Shown: in pieces, positions 55,137 through 64,000 of the stretch | Layout: each line of letters starts with the position of its first letter | How positions within the stretch are numbered: position 1 is the first letter of the stretch | Assembly (NCBI RefSeq): GCF_910577135.1 | Contig: NZ_CAJTLL010000006.1 | Location: 58,095-122,094, forward strand | Reading direction: 5' to 3' | DNA: 64,000 nucleotides | Source: an uncultured Helicobacter sp. | Lineage (GTDB): Bacteria; Campylobacterota; Campylobacteria; Campylobacterales; Helicobacteraceae | Notes under the pieces: generated by a model | Told to the model about the DNA's origin: nothing | Seen by the model: only the letters and a program-made list of their open reading frames with translations | The model's database searches: none | Program-made: the position numbers and the translations under genes

Positions 55137-56383
55137 CAAAAAGCATTGTAAATAAGATTCTCATCACTCTTGCCTTTTTATTTGCATATAGAATCTTGGC
55201 GTATGTGCCTGTTCCGGGCGTAGATGTTGGGTTGATTAAATCTTTTATTGACGATAATGCAAATAATGCGCTAGGCTTATTTAATATGTTTAGTGGGAAT
55301 GCGGTGGAACGTTTTAGCATTATCTCACTTGGCATTATGCCCTACATTACCGCTTCTATCATTATGGAGCTTCTTGCAGCGACTTTCCCCAATCTTGGTA
55401 AGATGAAAAAAGAACGCGATGGTATGCAAAAATATATGCAAATTGTGCGTTATGTAACTATTGGGATTACTATTATTCAAGCAGTGAGTGTAAGTATTGG
55501 GCTTAATAGTATGAGTATGGGGGCGATTAAAATTGATTTGAATCTTTTTATTGCTGTTTCTGTGTTTTCAATGCTTGCAGGCACAATGTTGCTTATGTGG
55601 ATTGGAGAGCAGATTACACAACGAGGTGTAGGCAACGGGATTAGTTTGATTATTTTTGGTGGTATTGTTTCAGGCATTCCTTCAAGCATAGGCAATACCT
55701 TTAACCTCGTCAATACAGGGCAAATTAATATATTTATGCTCCTTGTCCTATTAGCTGTGATTCTCTTAACAGTTGGGGTGATTATCTATATTGAATTAGC
55801 CGAAAGGCGCATACCTGTATCTTATGCGCGCAAGGTGGTAATGCAGAATCAAAACAAGCGCATTATGAACTACATTCCTGTGAAGCTTAATTTAAGCGGG
55901 GTTATTCCGCCTATTTTTGCTTCAGCGTTGCTTGTATTTCCATCGACTATTTTACAAGCCTCATCAAATAGCGTGATTCAATCCATTGCAGATATTTTAA
56001 GACCCGATGGTTATATCTATAACTTTTTGATGTTTGTTTTGGTGATTTTCTTTGCATATTTTTATGCTTCTATCGTATTTAATGCGAAGGACATCGCGGA
56101 TAATCTCAAAAGACAGGGTGGATTCATACCCGGATTGCGTCCGGGTGAGGGGACATCAAATTTCCTTAATAATGTAGCGAGTAATCTTACCTTTTGGGGT
56201 GCGTTTTATTTGGCTCTTGTATCTACGCTCCCGTGGGTGCTTGTGAAATTTACAGGTGTGCCTTTTTATTTTGGTGGGACAGCGGTGCTGATTGTGGTGC
56301 AGGTGGCTATTGATACGATGAGACGTATCGAGGCTCAAATTTATATGAGTAAATATCAAACCCTAAGTGCCGTAGGGCTTTGA
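55133..56383 (+). CDS. secY: Protein translocase subunit SecY
   Basis: 416 aa, ten membrane helices; the channel for secreted and membrane proteins. [30 protein letters not shown], the plug region, [12 protein letters not shown] and [15 protein letters not shown] are diagnostic. It ends the spc part and is followed after 1 bp by map, without adk between. Confidence 0.98.
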   Translation: MTKSIVNKILITLAFLFAYRILAYVPVPGVDVGLIKSFIDDNANNALGLFNMFSGNAVERFSIISLGIMPYITASIIMELLAATFPNLGKMKKERDGMQKYMQIVRYVTIGITIIQAVSVSIGLNSMSMGAIKIDLNLFIAVSVFSMLAGTMLLMWIGEQITQRGVGNGISLIIFGGIVSGIPSSIGNTFNLVNTGQINIFMLLVLLAVILLTVGVIIYIELAERRIPVSYARKVVMQNQNKRIMNYIPVKLNLSGVIPPIFASALLVFPSTILQASSNSVIQSIADILRPDGYIYNFLMFVLVIFFAYFYASIVFNAKDIADNLKRQGGFIPGLRPGEGTSNFLNNVASNLTFWGAFYLALVSTLPWVLVKFTGVPFYFGGTAVLIVVQVAIDTMRRIEAQIYMSKYQTLSAVGL

Positions 56384-56384
56384 A

Positions 56385-57143
56385 ATGGCAATTAGCATTA
56401 AGAGCAAAAAAGATATAGAATCTTTACGCATTCCTAATAAAATTGTCGCTCAAACTTTGCAATTTTTAAGTCTTCAAGCAAAGGAGGGCGTCTCTCTCCT
56501 TGAGCTTGATACAATGGCACAAGAGTTTATCGCTGCTCAAGGCGGGAGGGCTGCATTTTACCAGCTATATGGGTTCCCAAAGTCTATCTGCACATCTGTA
56601 AATGAAGTCATTATCCACGGTATTCCTACGGATTATAGGCTCAAGCAAGGCGATATTTTAGGGATTGATATTGGTGTGGAATATAATGGCTGGTATGGTG
56701 ATGCGGCTATCACACTTGGAATTGGGGAGATAGCTCAAGCTGACAAAGAATTGATTAAATGCGCGAAAGATACATTATATGAGGCTATCTCGCAAGTGCG
56801 CGTAGGTATGCGTTTTAAGGAATTAAGCTTGATATTAGAAGAGGCAATTACAAAGCGAGGTTTTGTGCCATTACGCGGATTTTGTGGACACGGCATAGGG
56901 AGAGCACCTCACGAGGAGCCGGAGATTCCAAATTATTTAGAATCTCCCAATCCAAAGCAAGGTCCAAAGATTAAAGAAGGGATGGTGTTTTGCTTAGAGC
57001 CAATGATTGTCCATAGTGATGGAGAGCCTATTGTCTTAAATGATAAATGGTCAGTGGTGGCAAAAGATGGTTTAAATGGTAGCCATTATGAGCATACAAT
57101 AGCTATTGTCAATGGCAAAGCAGAGATCTTAACGGAGGTGTAA
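56385..57143 (+). CDS. map: Methionine aminopeptidase type I
   Basis: Removes the initiator Met. 252 aa. Metal ligands appear in GIDIGVEYNGWYGDAA (two Asp), GFCGHGIGRAPHEEP (His), MVFCLEPM (Glu) and HYEHTIAI. Between secY and infA (3 bp). Confidence 0.97.
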   Translation: MAISIKSKKDIESLRIPNKIVAQTLQFLSLQAKEGVSLLELDTMAQEFIAAQGGRAAFYQLYGFPKSICTSVNEVIIHGIPTDYRLKQGDILGIDIGVEYNGWYGDAAITLGIGEIAQADKELIKCAKDTLYEAISQVRVGMRFKELSLILEEAITKRGFVPLRGFCGHGIGRAPHEEPEIPNYLESPNPKQGPKIKEGMVFCLEPMIVHSDGEPIVLNDKWSVVAKDGLNGSHYEHTIAIVNGKAEILTEV

Positions 57144-57146
57144 TAA

Positions 57147-57365
57147 ATGGCAAAAGATGATGTGATTGAAGTTGATGGTAAAGTGATTGAAGCTTTGCCA
57201 AATGCAACTTTTCGTGTGCAGCTTGAAAATGGACATATAGTGCTTTGCCACATTGCGGGCAAAATGCGCATGCACTATATTAAAATTTTACCCGGAGATA
57301 TGGTAAAAATCGAGCTAACCCCTTATAGCCTAGATAAGGGAAGAATTACTTATAGACATAAATGA
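57147..57365 (+). CDS. infA: Translation initiation factor IF-1
   Basis: 72 aa OB-fold. [20 protein letters not shown] and [17 protein letters not shown] are canonical. 90 bp before rpmJ, where a second promoter may lie (TAGAAT near 57404). Confidence 0.98.
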   Translation: MAKDDVIEVDGKVIEALPNATFRVQLENGHIVLCHIAGKMRMHYIKILPGDMVKIELTPYSLDKGRITYRHK

Positions 57366-57455
57366 AATGAAGTTTGTAAGTAGATTTTAAAAATTTTTTC
57401 GCTAGAATCAGCAGCTTTAACTCAAAAAAGTTAGAAAAATATATAAGGAGCAGGT

Positions 57456-57569
57456 ATGAAAGTTCGGCCTTCAGTCAAAAAGATGTGCGACAAATGTAAG
57501 GTTATCAAGCGTAAAGGCGTGGTTAGAGTGATTTGCTCAACCCCTAAACACAAACAAAGACAAGGATAA
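57456..57569 (+). CDS. rpmJ: 50S ribosomal protein L36
   Basis: 37 aa: [17 protein letters not shown] start with Cys11, Cys14, Cys27 and His32 as a zinc site. The ATG follows AAGGAG with 5-6 nt spacing. Too short for simple ORF lists. 3 bp before rpsM. Confidence 0.97.
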   Translation: MKVRPSVKKMCDKCKVIKRKGVVRVICSTPKHKQRQG

Positions 57570-57572
57570 AAA

Positions 57573-57935
57573 ATGGCTAGAATTGCTGGTGTAGATTTGC
57601 CAAAAAAGAAAAGAGTAGAATACGCTCTTACTTATATTTATGGTATTGGGCTTAAAAGCTCAAGAGATATTCTTAAAGCTGTAAATATTTCTTTTGATAA
57701 GCGAGTTAATGATCTCAGCGAAGATGAAGTATCATCTATTGCAAAAAAGATTCAAGAAGGTTATATGGTAGAGGGTGACCTCCGTAAAAAAGTAACAATG
57801 GATATTAAGTCATTGATGGATTTAGGCAGTTATCGGGGCTTACGACATAGAAAAGGATTGCCTGTGCGAGGACAGACGACAAAAAATAATGCTCGCACAC
57901 GCAAAGGCAAGAAAAAAACCGTTGGTAGTAAATAA
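57573..57935 (+). CDS. rpsM: 30S ribosomal protein S13
   Basis: 120 aa. [40 protein letters not shown] and the basic tail [15 protein letters not shown]. Confidence 0.98.
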   Translation: MARIAGVDLPKKKRVEYALTYIYGIGLKSSRDILKAVNISFDKRVNDLSEDEVSSIAKKIQEGYMVEGDLRKKVTMDIKSLMDLGSYRGLRHRKGLPVRGQTTKNNARTRKGKKKTVGSK

Positions 57936-57946
57936 GGAGTAGGCAG

Positions 57947-58339
57947 ATGGCAAAAAAAGGTGTAACGAAAAAAAAGAATGTCAAAAAGAATATTGCACGT
58001 GGCATTGTGTGCATTTCTGCGTCATTTAATAATACAAATGTAACTATTACTGATGAAATGGGAAATGTTCTATGCTGGGCTACTGCTGGTGGATTAGGAT
58101 TCAAAGGAAGTAAAAAATCTACCCCTTATGCCGCACAACAAGCCGTGGAAGCTGCAATGGAAAAGGCTAAAGAACACGGAATCAAAGAAGTTGGCATTAA
58201 AGTGCAGGGACCGGGTAGTGGGAAAGAGACAGCTGTTAAAAGTGTAGGGGCGATTGAGGGTATTAAGGTTTTATGGCTAAAAGATATCACACCATTGCCA
58301 CATAATGGCTGCAGACCACCAAAAAGAAGAAGAGTATAA
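57947..58339 (+). CDS. rpsK: 30S ribosomal protein S11
   Basis: 130 aa. [37 protein letters not shown] and the C-terminal [15 protein letters not shown]. Confidence 0.98.
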   Translation: MAKKGVTKKKNVKKNIARGIVCISASFNNTNVTITDEMGNVLCWATAGGLGFKGSKKSTPYAAQQAVEAAMEKAKEHGIKEVGIKVQGPGSGKETAVKSVGAIEGIKVLWLKDITPLPHNGCRPPKRRRV

Positions 58340-58350
58340 GGGAGTAGTGT

Positions 58351-58977
58351 ATGGCACGATATAGAGGACCGGTTGAAAAATTAGAAAGACGATTTGGCGT
58401 ATCTCTTGCATTAAAGGGTGAGAGACGATTGGCAGGTAAGAGTGCGCTTGATAAGCGACCTTATGGACCAGGACAGCACGGACAAAAGCGCGGTAAAATT
58501 TCGGAATATGGGTTGCAATTGCGCGAAAAGCAAAAGGCAAAAATGATGTATGGTGTGAGTGAAAAGCAATTCCGCTCTCTTTTTAGAGAAGCCAATCGCC
58601 AAGAGGGCAATACAGGTGAAAATCTAATACGCATTATTGAGCAACGTTTGGATAATGTAGTGTATCGTATGGGATTTGCGACAACAAGGAGATTTGCAAG
58701 GCAGCTTGTTACACATGGACATATTCTTGTGAATAGTAAACGTGTGGATATTCCTTCATATATTGTTAAACCCGGACAAAAAATTGAGGTAAAAGAAAAA
58801 AGTAAAAATAATCCTCAAATTATCCGTGCAATAGATTTAACCGTACAAACAGGCATTGTACCTTGGGTAGATGTAGATAAGGATAAAAAGTTTGGTATCT
58901 TTACGCGTTTTCCACAAAGAGAAGAAGTAGTGATACCTATTGAAGAGAGACTGATAGTTGAGTTGTATTCCAAATAA
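58351..58977 (+). CDS. rpsD: 30S ribosomal protein S4
   Basis: 208 aa. [38 protein letters not shown], and the S4 domain with [20 protein letters not shown]. Nucleates 16S assembly; autoregulator of the alpha operon in E. coli. Confidence 0.98.
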   Translation: MARYRGPVEKLERRFGVSLALKGERRLAGKSALDKRPYGPGQHGQKRGKISEYGLQLREKQKAKMMYGVSEKQFRSLFREANRQEGNTGENLIRIIEQRLDNVVYRMGFATTRRFARQLVTHGHILVNSKRVDIPSYIVKPGQKIEVKEKSKNNPQIIRAIDLTVQTGIVPWVDVDKDKKFGIFTRFPQREEVVIPIEERLIVELYSK

Positions 58978-59003
58978 TTAAGTAAATAAAGGATGGTCGC
59001 AAA

Positions 59004-60008
59004 ATGAATATGATTAAAATTGAGCCTTATATCCCTACGGATATAAATATTGAAGAAATTTCAGCCAATAGAATTAAAATTAATGCCTATCCTTTTGAAT
59101 CTGGATATGCTATTACATTGGCTCACCCCATTCGTCGTTTGTTACTTTCAAGCTCTGTGGGTTATGCACCTACGGCTTTAAAGATTCAAGGTGTATCGCA
59201 CGAGTTTGATTCTATTCGTGGTATTGTAGAAGATGTGTCGCATTTTATCAGCAATCTTAAAAATATTCGTTTTTTGATTAAAGATAAAGAAGTGGATAAC
59301 GTGCAGTTGCATTATGAGCTTAAGGGACCTATGGTTTTAAATGCAGGTGAGCTAGCTAATGATTTGGTGGGGATTGTGAATCCCGATGCGTATTTAGCTA
59401 CCATTAATGAAAATGCTGCACTAAGTTTTTCGCTTATTGTGCAAAAGGGTATAGGCTATGTGCCAAGTGAAAGCATTCGTGCTACGATAGCAGAGGATTA
59501 TATCCCTCTTGATGCGTATTTTACTCCTGTAAAAAGAGTAGTGTATGAAATAGAAAATGTGCTTGTCGAGGACAATCCAAATTATGAAAAAATCATATTT
59601 GATATTGAGACAGACGGGCAAATTGAGCCACTTACTGCATTTAACGAGGCTATAGCCATTATGCATAAGCAAATGAGTATTTTTGGTGTAGATTTAAGTG
59701 AAACAAGCAATAATGCAAAAAATATTGCTGAAGATTCTGGTGAGCTTAAAACATTAATGATTAAGATTGATACATTAAACTTAAGCGCGCGTTGCTTTAA
59801 CTGCCTTGATAGATCAGGCTTAGAGTATGTGGGTGAATTAGTGATTATGAGTGAGAATGAGCTTAAAAATATCAAAAATATGGGTAAAAAGTCTTACGAA
59901 GAAATTGCAGAAAAGCTAGAAGAGCTTGGTTATTCTGTGGGTGGAGAAATTGCCGAAGATATTTTACAGCTACTCAATCGCAAGTTGGCTAAGATGAGAA
60001 ATAATTAA
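59004..60008 (+). CDS. rpoA: RNA polymerase alpha subunit
   Basis: 334 aa. The N-terminal dimerisation domain has FESGYAITLAHPIRRLLLSS and ENVLVEDNPNYEKIIFDIET. The C-terminal domain, after a linker near 235-250, has LNLSARCFNCLDRSGLEYVG and NIKNMGKKSYEEIAEKL, used for activator contact. 26 bp after rpsD. Confidence 0.98.
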   Translation: MNMIKIEPYIPTDINIEEISANRIKINAYPFESGYAITLAHPIRRLLLSSSVGYAPTALKIQGVSHEFDSIRGIVEDVSHFISNLKNIRFLIKDKEVDNVQLHYELKGPMVLNAGELANDLVGIVNPDAYLATINENAALSFSLIVQKGIGYVPSESIRATIAEDYIPLDAYFTPVKRVVYEIENVLVEDNPNYEKIIFDIETDGQIEPLTAFNEAIAIMHKQMSIFGVDLSETSNNAKNIAEDSGELKTLMIKIDTLNLSARCFNCLDRSGLEYVGELVIMSENELKNIKNMGKKSYEEIAEKLEELGYSVGGEIAEDILQLLNRKLAKMRNN

Positions 60009-60023
60009 GACAAGGAGAGCTAG

Positions 60024-60374
60024 ATGAGACATAGACACGGATATAGGAAATTAGGACGCACATCTGCTCATCGCAAGGCGTTATTAAAAAATCTTGCCAT
60101 TGCGCTTATTACTTACAATAAAATTGAGACAGGTGTATTTAAGGCAAAGGAATTGCAAAGTTATATTGAAAAGCTTGTGAGTGTAGCGCGTAGTGGTGAT
60201 TTAAACGCACATCGCTATGTATTTGCGCATTTGCAAGAAAAGAGGGCGACTAAAAAACTTGTAACAGAAATAGCCCCTCAATATAATGGACGCAATGGTG
60301 GATATACAAGAATTCAACGCACTCGTCTCCGTAGGGGTGATGCCTCACAAATGGCGATTATTGAATTTATATAG
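60024..60374 (+). CDS. rplQ: 50S ribosomal protein L17
   Basis: 116 aa. [20 protein letters not shown] and the C-terminal [17 protein letters not shown]. Last gene of the ribosomal cluster. A small TAGGAG/CTCCTTA hairpin follows at 60379-60397. Confidence 0.98.
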   Translation: MRHRHGYRKLGRTSAHRKALLKNLAIALITYNKIETGVFKAKELQSYIEKLVSVARSGDLNAHRYVFAHLQEKRATKKLVTEIAPQYNGRNGGYTRIQRTRLRRGDASQMAIIEFI

Positions 60375-60420
60375 AATTTAGGAGCGGCTCTCCTTAAATG
60401 TTAAAATCGCTTGTTATACA

Positions 60421-62283
60421 ATGGTGGTTTATGGTTCTTATACATATAAAAAACCTTTAAGAAAGCTTATAGCTTTTGATATAAAGGGTGTTTTGAGTGC
60501 GTTAGATTCTATAGATATATTTCTTAACTCTCAAAACAAAGGTTATTTTGTAGGCTATATTACGTATGAAGCAGGGGTTTTGCTAAGCACTTATAAACTT
60601 GGGGCTTATGAACACCTGCATAAAGCTATAATACAGCTTCATCAATCAGTTTCCTATACTTCTCCTTTGCTTTATTTCACACTTTTTAAAAAACGTAAAA
60701 AATTTAAATTCTTACATACGCATACAAAACCCTCTTTGCATATTGTTAAGGGATTAGATTCTAAAGCATATACGCAAGGTTTTCAAGTGATAAAAAACCA
60801 TATTCACAAGGGCGATAGCTATCAAGTCAATTTTACGCAAGAAATATTGCTGCATTCCCCCACTAAACCTAAACATCTTTTTAAGCAGCTCCTTTCCCAT
60901 CAAAATACCACCTATAAAGCTTATATGAAAAATGTATTTATGGAGATTCTATGTTTTTCGCCTGAGCTATTTTTTAAGGTGAAAAATCACACTATTACCG
61001 CGCAACCGATGAAAGGGACGATAAAAAGAGGCAAGGGCGGCGAGGATAGAGAGCTTAAAGGGCGATTACAGGCCGATAGCAAAAATCGCAGTGAAAACAT
61101 AATGATAGTGGATTTACTCCGCAATGATTTAAGCAAGATTATCAAACCCCATTCTTTGCGTGTGAAGGAGCTTTGTGCTATTCATAGCTATCCTAGTCTT
61201 CATCAAATGGTTTCTACATTACAAGGGCGATTAGCCCATATTTGTATACGTGAGATATTCCAAGCCCTTTTCCCCTGTGGCTCTATCAGTGGTGCACCTA
61301 AGCTTAAGACAATGGAGATTATCCATAGCTTAGAATCTCGTTTGAGAGGTGTGTATTGTGGTGCTTTAGGCGTGATTTCTGCTAAAGATACATCTTTGTG
61401 CGTGCCTATTCGCACGCTTTTTAAGCACTCTAGTGAATCTTGCTATCACTATGGCGTGGGAAGTGGGGTAGTGTGGGATTCTGTCTGTGAGGAGGAATAT
61501 GCTGAGCTTGCATTAAAAAGCCGCTTTTTATCTGCTAAAGAGGATTATGCACTTTTTGAGACAATGCTTTATGATGAGGGACATATTTTTCTCCTTGCGC
61601 AGCATTTAAATCGTATGTATAAGAGCGCCTGTGATTTGGGCTTTGAATCTAAGCTTATACAAAGGTTATGTGCAGTTGTTTCACCTAGTGAGACGAATAT
61701 TAGCGATGATTTTATCACACGTTATAGCTATATTTGCTTTGATGGTGAGGATAGGCTATGGGGGAGGGCGCACTTTTTGTTTGAATTCTTGCAAATGCCC
61801 TTGCCCTATAAACGTTGCATAGTGAGACTTACTTTATCACGTGATGGTGTATTGAATCTTAGCATATCGCCACTAGATGATATTGCCTCACATACCCTGC
61901 TTGTATCATCTCAAAATATAGATAAGCATAATCCTTTGATATATCATAAAACCACGCAGCGCGCACATTTTGCCAATGCGCAGGAGCTGATTAAAGAACA
62001 TAAGATATTCGATATGCTGTATTGTAACAAAAAGGGTTTTGTGAGTGAGGGTAGCAGGAGCAATGTTTTATGTGAGATAGAGGGGAGATACTATACACCT
62101 AGGATTCAAAATGGACTACTTGGAGGGACGCTACGTGCAGTGCTTTTAGATAATGGGTGTATCAGGGAGAAAAATTTGTATCTTAAGCATCTTAAAAAGG
62201 CAAGTAGAATTTTTTGTATTAACTCTGTGCGTGGTATTGTAGAGGTGAAGTTAAACACAAAATGTATTGAATGTTTTATGTAG
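60421..62283 (+). CDS. pabB: Fused aminodeoxychorismate synthase I / lyase (PabB-PabC), 620 aa
   Basis: Makes 4-aminobenzoate for folate. Residues 1-370 are a PabB-type chorismate domain with QPMKGTIKRG (Lys198, the lysine used by PabB), DSKNRSENIMIVDLLRNDLS-like (residues ~220-240) and FPCGSISGAPKLKTM. From about 375 (FETMLYDEGHIFLLAQHLNR) to the end is a class IV aminotransferase-type lyase domain. The start MVVYGSYTYKKPLRKL resembles the Helicobacter N-terminus. There is no ribosome-binding site, and a TAAAAT 14 bp upstream implies a very short leader. PabA is not nearby. Confidence 0.9.
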   Translation: MVVYGSYTYKKPLRKLIAFDIKGVLSALDSIDIFLNSQNKGYFVGYITYEAGVLLSTYKLGAYEHLHKAIIQLHQSVSYTSPLLYFTLFKKRKKFKFLHTHTKPSLHIVKGLDSKAYTQGFQVIKNHIHKGDSYQVNFTQEILLHSPTKPKHLFKQLLSHQNTTYKAYMKNVFMEILCFSPELFFKVKNHTITAQPMKGTIKRGKGGEDRELKGRLQADSKNRSENIMIVDLLRNDLSKIIKPHSLRVKELCAIHSYPSLHQMVSTLQGRLAHICIREIFQALFPCGSISGAPKLKTMEIIHSLESRLRGVYCGALGVISAKDTSLCVPIRTLFKHSSESCYHYGVGSGVVWDSVCEEEYAELALKSRFLSAKEDYALFETMLYDEGHIFLLAQHLNRMYKSACDLGFESKLIQRLCAVVSPSETNISDDFITRYSYICFDGEDRLWGRAHFLFEFLQMPLPYKRCIVRLTLSRDGVLNLSISPLDDIASHTLLVSSQNIDKHNPLIYHKTTQRAHFANAQELIKEHKIFDMLYCNKKGFVSEGSRSNVLCEIEGRYYTPRIQNGLLGGTLRAVLLDNGCIREKNLYLKHLKKASRIFCINSVRGIVEVKLNTKCIECFM

Positions 62284-62333
62284 TTTTTGCAGAATATTGC
62301 AAGGATAAAGTTAGTACTCTTAAAATATAAGGG

Positions 62334-63263
62334 TTATGGGCTTTTGCAGGTATTTTTTCTTAAATTGTTTTCAAGCACGATCTTTTCTTTCACTTGTGGA
62401 AAGCGTGTTAGTATATTTTGGAGTTGAATATCATTTTGTCCTTGCGTGAGATTGATATACCATAGGGGTTGCCCTCGCATTCAAAACTGCTTATTTCCCT
62501 AATATTATTTTCCACGGCATTACATTTCACATCATTGCATACCGCCATTGCCCAAAACCAAATATCATCACCCGTAGGGCAAAGCCCCATAAATGTTTTA
62601 GAATCTAGGGCTTGTGTGCCTAAGCTATGCGGAGGGTAAAGCACCCCGCCAACGCCAGTAAAAAAGTGCAAAAACGAAGGGGTAGTATGCCTAAAATCAA
62701 TGCAAGATTCCCAATCATTATAGGGAAGGGGCTGATTATGCTTATCAAGGCTTATCTTATGGACGCGGTGGGCGTGAATGTATTGTGGGGCTTGTGTGTA
62801 AGCGTGATAAAGCCGCTCTAGCCAATATGACGGATATATGGTATCATCATCGGCGGTTACGATGATGTCACGAGGAAAATCTTGCAAAGCATAGACAAGC
62901 TTCTTATAGGGCTTAAAATTTTCTTTGACCCATTTGATTTCTAAGCCTTTGTGTTGGAATGCGAGAAACTTATCGGGCAAATTAGCTTCATGTTGCGGAT
63001 ATTCTTGCGTGGTAAGGTAGAGAATGATTTTATTGGGTTTTAAATTTTGTGTGAATAGTGAATAAAGCGTGTGGTGGAGTATGTGATTGCGTTTAGGATA
63101 GGAGGTAAGTGAAATGATTAATTGTGGATTTCTCTGTTCTATCCCCCCCCCCAGTTAAAATATTTTGTTTATTGCGATGAAAAAGATAGAGCTTTGTCTC
63201 AAAGCAATAGCTATTTATTTTTCGTCTTAATTTTCCTAATATTCTTCTTATTTCTCTAAACAT
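62334..63263 (-). pseudogene. Phase-variable glycosyltransferase, OFF (G10) and with a second frameshift
   Basis: The minus-strand ATG at 63263 opens MFREIRRILGKLRRK and reaches ILT followed by ten G. In this copy the frame then ends after about 20 codons. With nine G it would read on as GIEQRNPQLIISLTSYPKRN into a glycosyltransferase-like domain (QDFPRDIIVTADDDTIYPSY, with a DDD metal motif). Near 62475 a missing G shifts the frame again: FECE should join GQPLWYINLTQGQND. The C-terminal part ends at 62334. LPS or surface glycan synthesis is the likely role if repaired; two faults suggest decay, or one is a sequencing error. Confidence 0.7.
63143..63152 (-). repeat. Poly-G(10) tract near the 5' end of the glycosyltransferase gene
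   Basis: Ten C on the plus strand, 37 codons into the frame. The typical contingency-locus position: loss of one G, or gain of two, restores the downstream frame. Confidence 0.85.
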
Positions 63264-63322
63264 TTTGTTTCCTTATGGTGCTTAATGGATAAAATTTAAA
63301 TAAGATTCTATGTTAGCAAACT

Positions 63323-63560
63323 TTAAGGTAGGCTTATAGTTTTATACCCCACCCCTTTATCCTTAAATTCTCCTCTTAGTGTATTGGTTATCGCTTCCTC
63401 CCATTCTTTTGTATTGCACTCCTACAAATGCGACAAATATATTGCAACAGCGTAGCCATCATATACTCGATTCTCTACCTTAGAATCTTTGCTTTGTAAG
63501 TGTGGATAAGCATTGTGCGTAAATGCTTCTGCTAATGATAAATGCGATAGCGGTTTTTAA
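63323..63560 (-). pseudogene. Gene remnant of unknown family
   Basis: One frame reads PLSHLSLAEAFTHNAYPHLQ, then VENRVYDGYAVAIYL, a TAG, then ECNTKEWEEAITNTLRGEFK to a TAA at 63323. Amino-acid composition looks coding, but there is an in-frame stop and no start. It lies right after the truncated barrel gene and may be a separate fragment. Confidence 0.35.
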
Positions 63561-63562
63561 CT

Positions 63563-64000
63563 CTATTCTATTTTAAACTCTCCTTCTGCCCCATACGCAC
63601 TTAGCTTATTAATAGCTGATATATCAAGGGCATTGAGATAAAGCTCAAACTCAGGGCTTTGTATTTGGGCGTGTAAAGAGAGTTTCATATAGTATTCCCT
63701 CATACCACTTGTGTAAAATGTCTTATAGTATGTCCCACCCACAAGAATACTGCTATTATTCACTCTTGCTTCTCCAGTAGAGCGAGGGAGAGTAGCCTTA
63801 CCTTGCTCATAGCCTAGATAGATTCCAGCATTCCCCCAAGTATCTAGATTCTTAAATGTGCCTAGCAATGCTCCACCAGAGAATTCACTCCCTATATATC
63901 CTTGTCCTAAATCTGTGCGTGTATAGCGACTAAAAGGAATGATAAAGCTTTGATGATTTGAATCTTTAGCGTGAGGGGCATAAATGAGATCTGTTTCGTG
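63563..64000 (-). pseudogene. Autotransporter-like beta-barrel, partial at window edge and probably truncated
   Basis: 145 codons in one frame, open to the window end. Strands such as GYIGSEFSGGALLGTFK, WGNAGIYLGYEQGKA and SILVGGTYYKTFY resemble the autotransporter beta-domain of Helicobacter VacA-like proteins. It ends SAYGAEGEFKIE without a terminal aromatic residue or complete barrel, so the 3' end seems lost. The upstream passenger is outside the window. Family call is tentative. Confidence 0.5.

Noticed and set aside
1..64000. tRNA or rRNA genes, CRISPR arrays, insertion sequences
   Set aside because: No T-loop/CCA patterns, rRNA-like blocks, regularly spaced repeats or transposase frames were seen by eye; a computed scan could still find a tRNA.

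Overview
The window is an AT-rich, densely packed piece of an epsilonproteobacterial (Campylobacterota) chromosome. Gene content points to an enterohepatic Helicobacter related to H. hepaticus: MotA/MotB, RpoA, L16 and PabB resemble Helicobacter proteins as I know them, a four-subunit PorCDAB is present, L30 is missing from the ribosomal cluster, S14 is the short zinc type, and there is an ATP-dependent nickel importer, a SelA/SelB pair and a HisG. The species call is inference. I saw no rRNA, tRNA, CRISPR array or intact insertion sequence.

Layout. (1) 130-7239, minus strand: a tightly coupled run thrC, purE, a coiled-coil protein, a DUF89 protein, glyQ, a Csd4-like cell-shape carboxypeptidase with two added SH3 domains, and a metallophosphoesterase. 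(2) 7391-16186, minus: an outer-membrane protein with a poly-T tract in its promoter, cdsA-dxr, a CoA-binding protein, rpoD, and porCDAB for pyruvate oxidation. (3) 16455-28314, plus: trpS, glnA, a nickel ABC importer with permease and ATPase fused (nikA-nikB-nikCD-nikE), rplM-rpsI, a metallo-hydrolase, motAB and rpsO. (4) 28315-29499: a 1.2-kb gap with a strong hairpin and a dispersed repeat. (5) 29500-37194, plus: a selenocysteine operon (selA, selB, a degenerate cysteine-desulfurase-like protein, moeA) continuing into a Usp protein and a TraF-like outer-membrane protein. (6) 37296-41941: gph-like phosphatase, greA, dut, a YfgM/BamB-like pair, coaX and short-form hisG. (7) 41931-44712: a Crp/Fnr regulator divergent from a membrane protein and a group III truncated haemoglobin, which recalls the NssR/Ctb nitrosative-stress module of Campylobacter jejuni. 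Palindromic repeats and a candidate small RNA lie around it. (8) 44713-46204: decayed genes, one with a G10 tract. (9) 46496-60374: the S10-spc-alpha ribosomal cluster with secY, map, infA and rpoA. (10) 60421-64000: a PabB-PabC fusion, then a decaying surface region with a glycosyltransferase switched off by a G10 tract, a gene remnant and a truncated autotransporter-like barrel running off the window edge.

The metabolic genes fit together. Nickel import would serve urease and hydrogenase, and SelA/SelB with MoeA would serve a selenium- and molybdenum-dependent formate dehydrogenase; none of these enzymes is in the window. The surface genes carry three homopolymer tracts placed where slippage would switch expression.

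The least expected items are the NifS-like protein in the sel operon, which has lost its PLP lysine position but kept the cysteine, with a 21-bp perfect inverted repeat inside its gene; the candidate small RNA and palindrome family around the haemoglobin locus; and the NikCD fusion.
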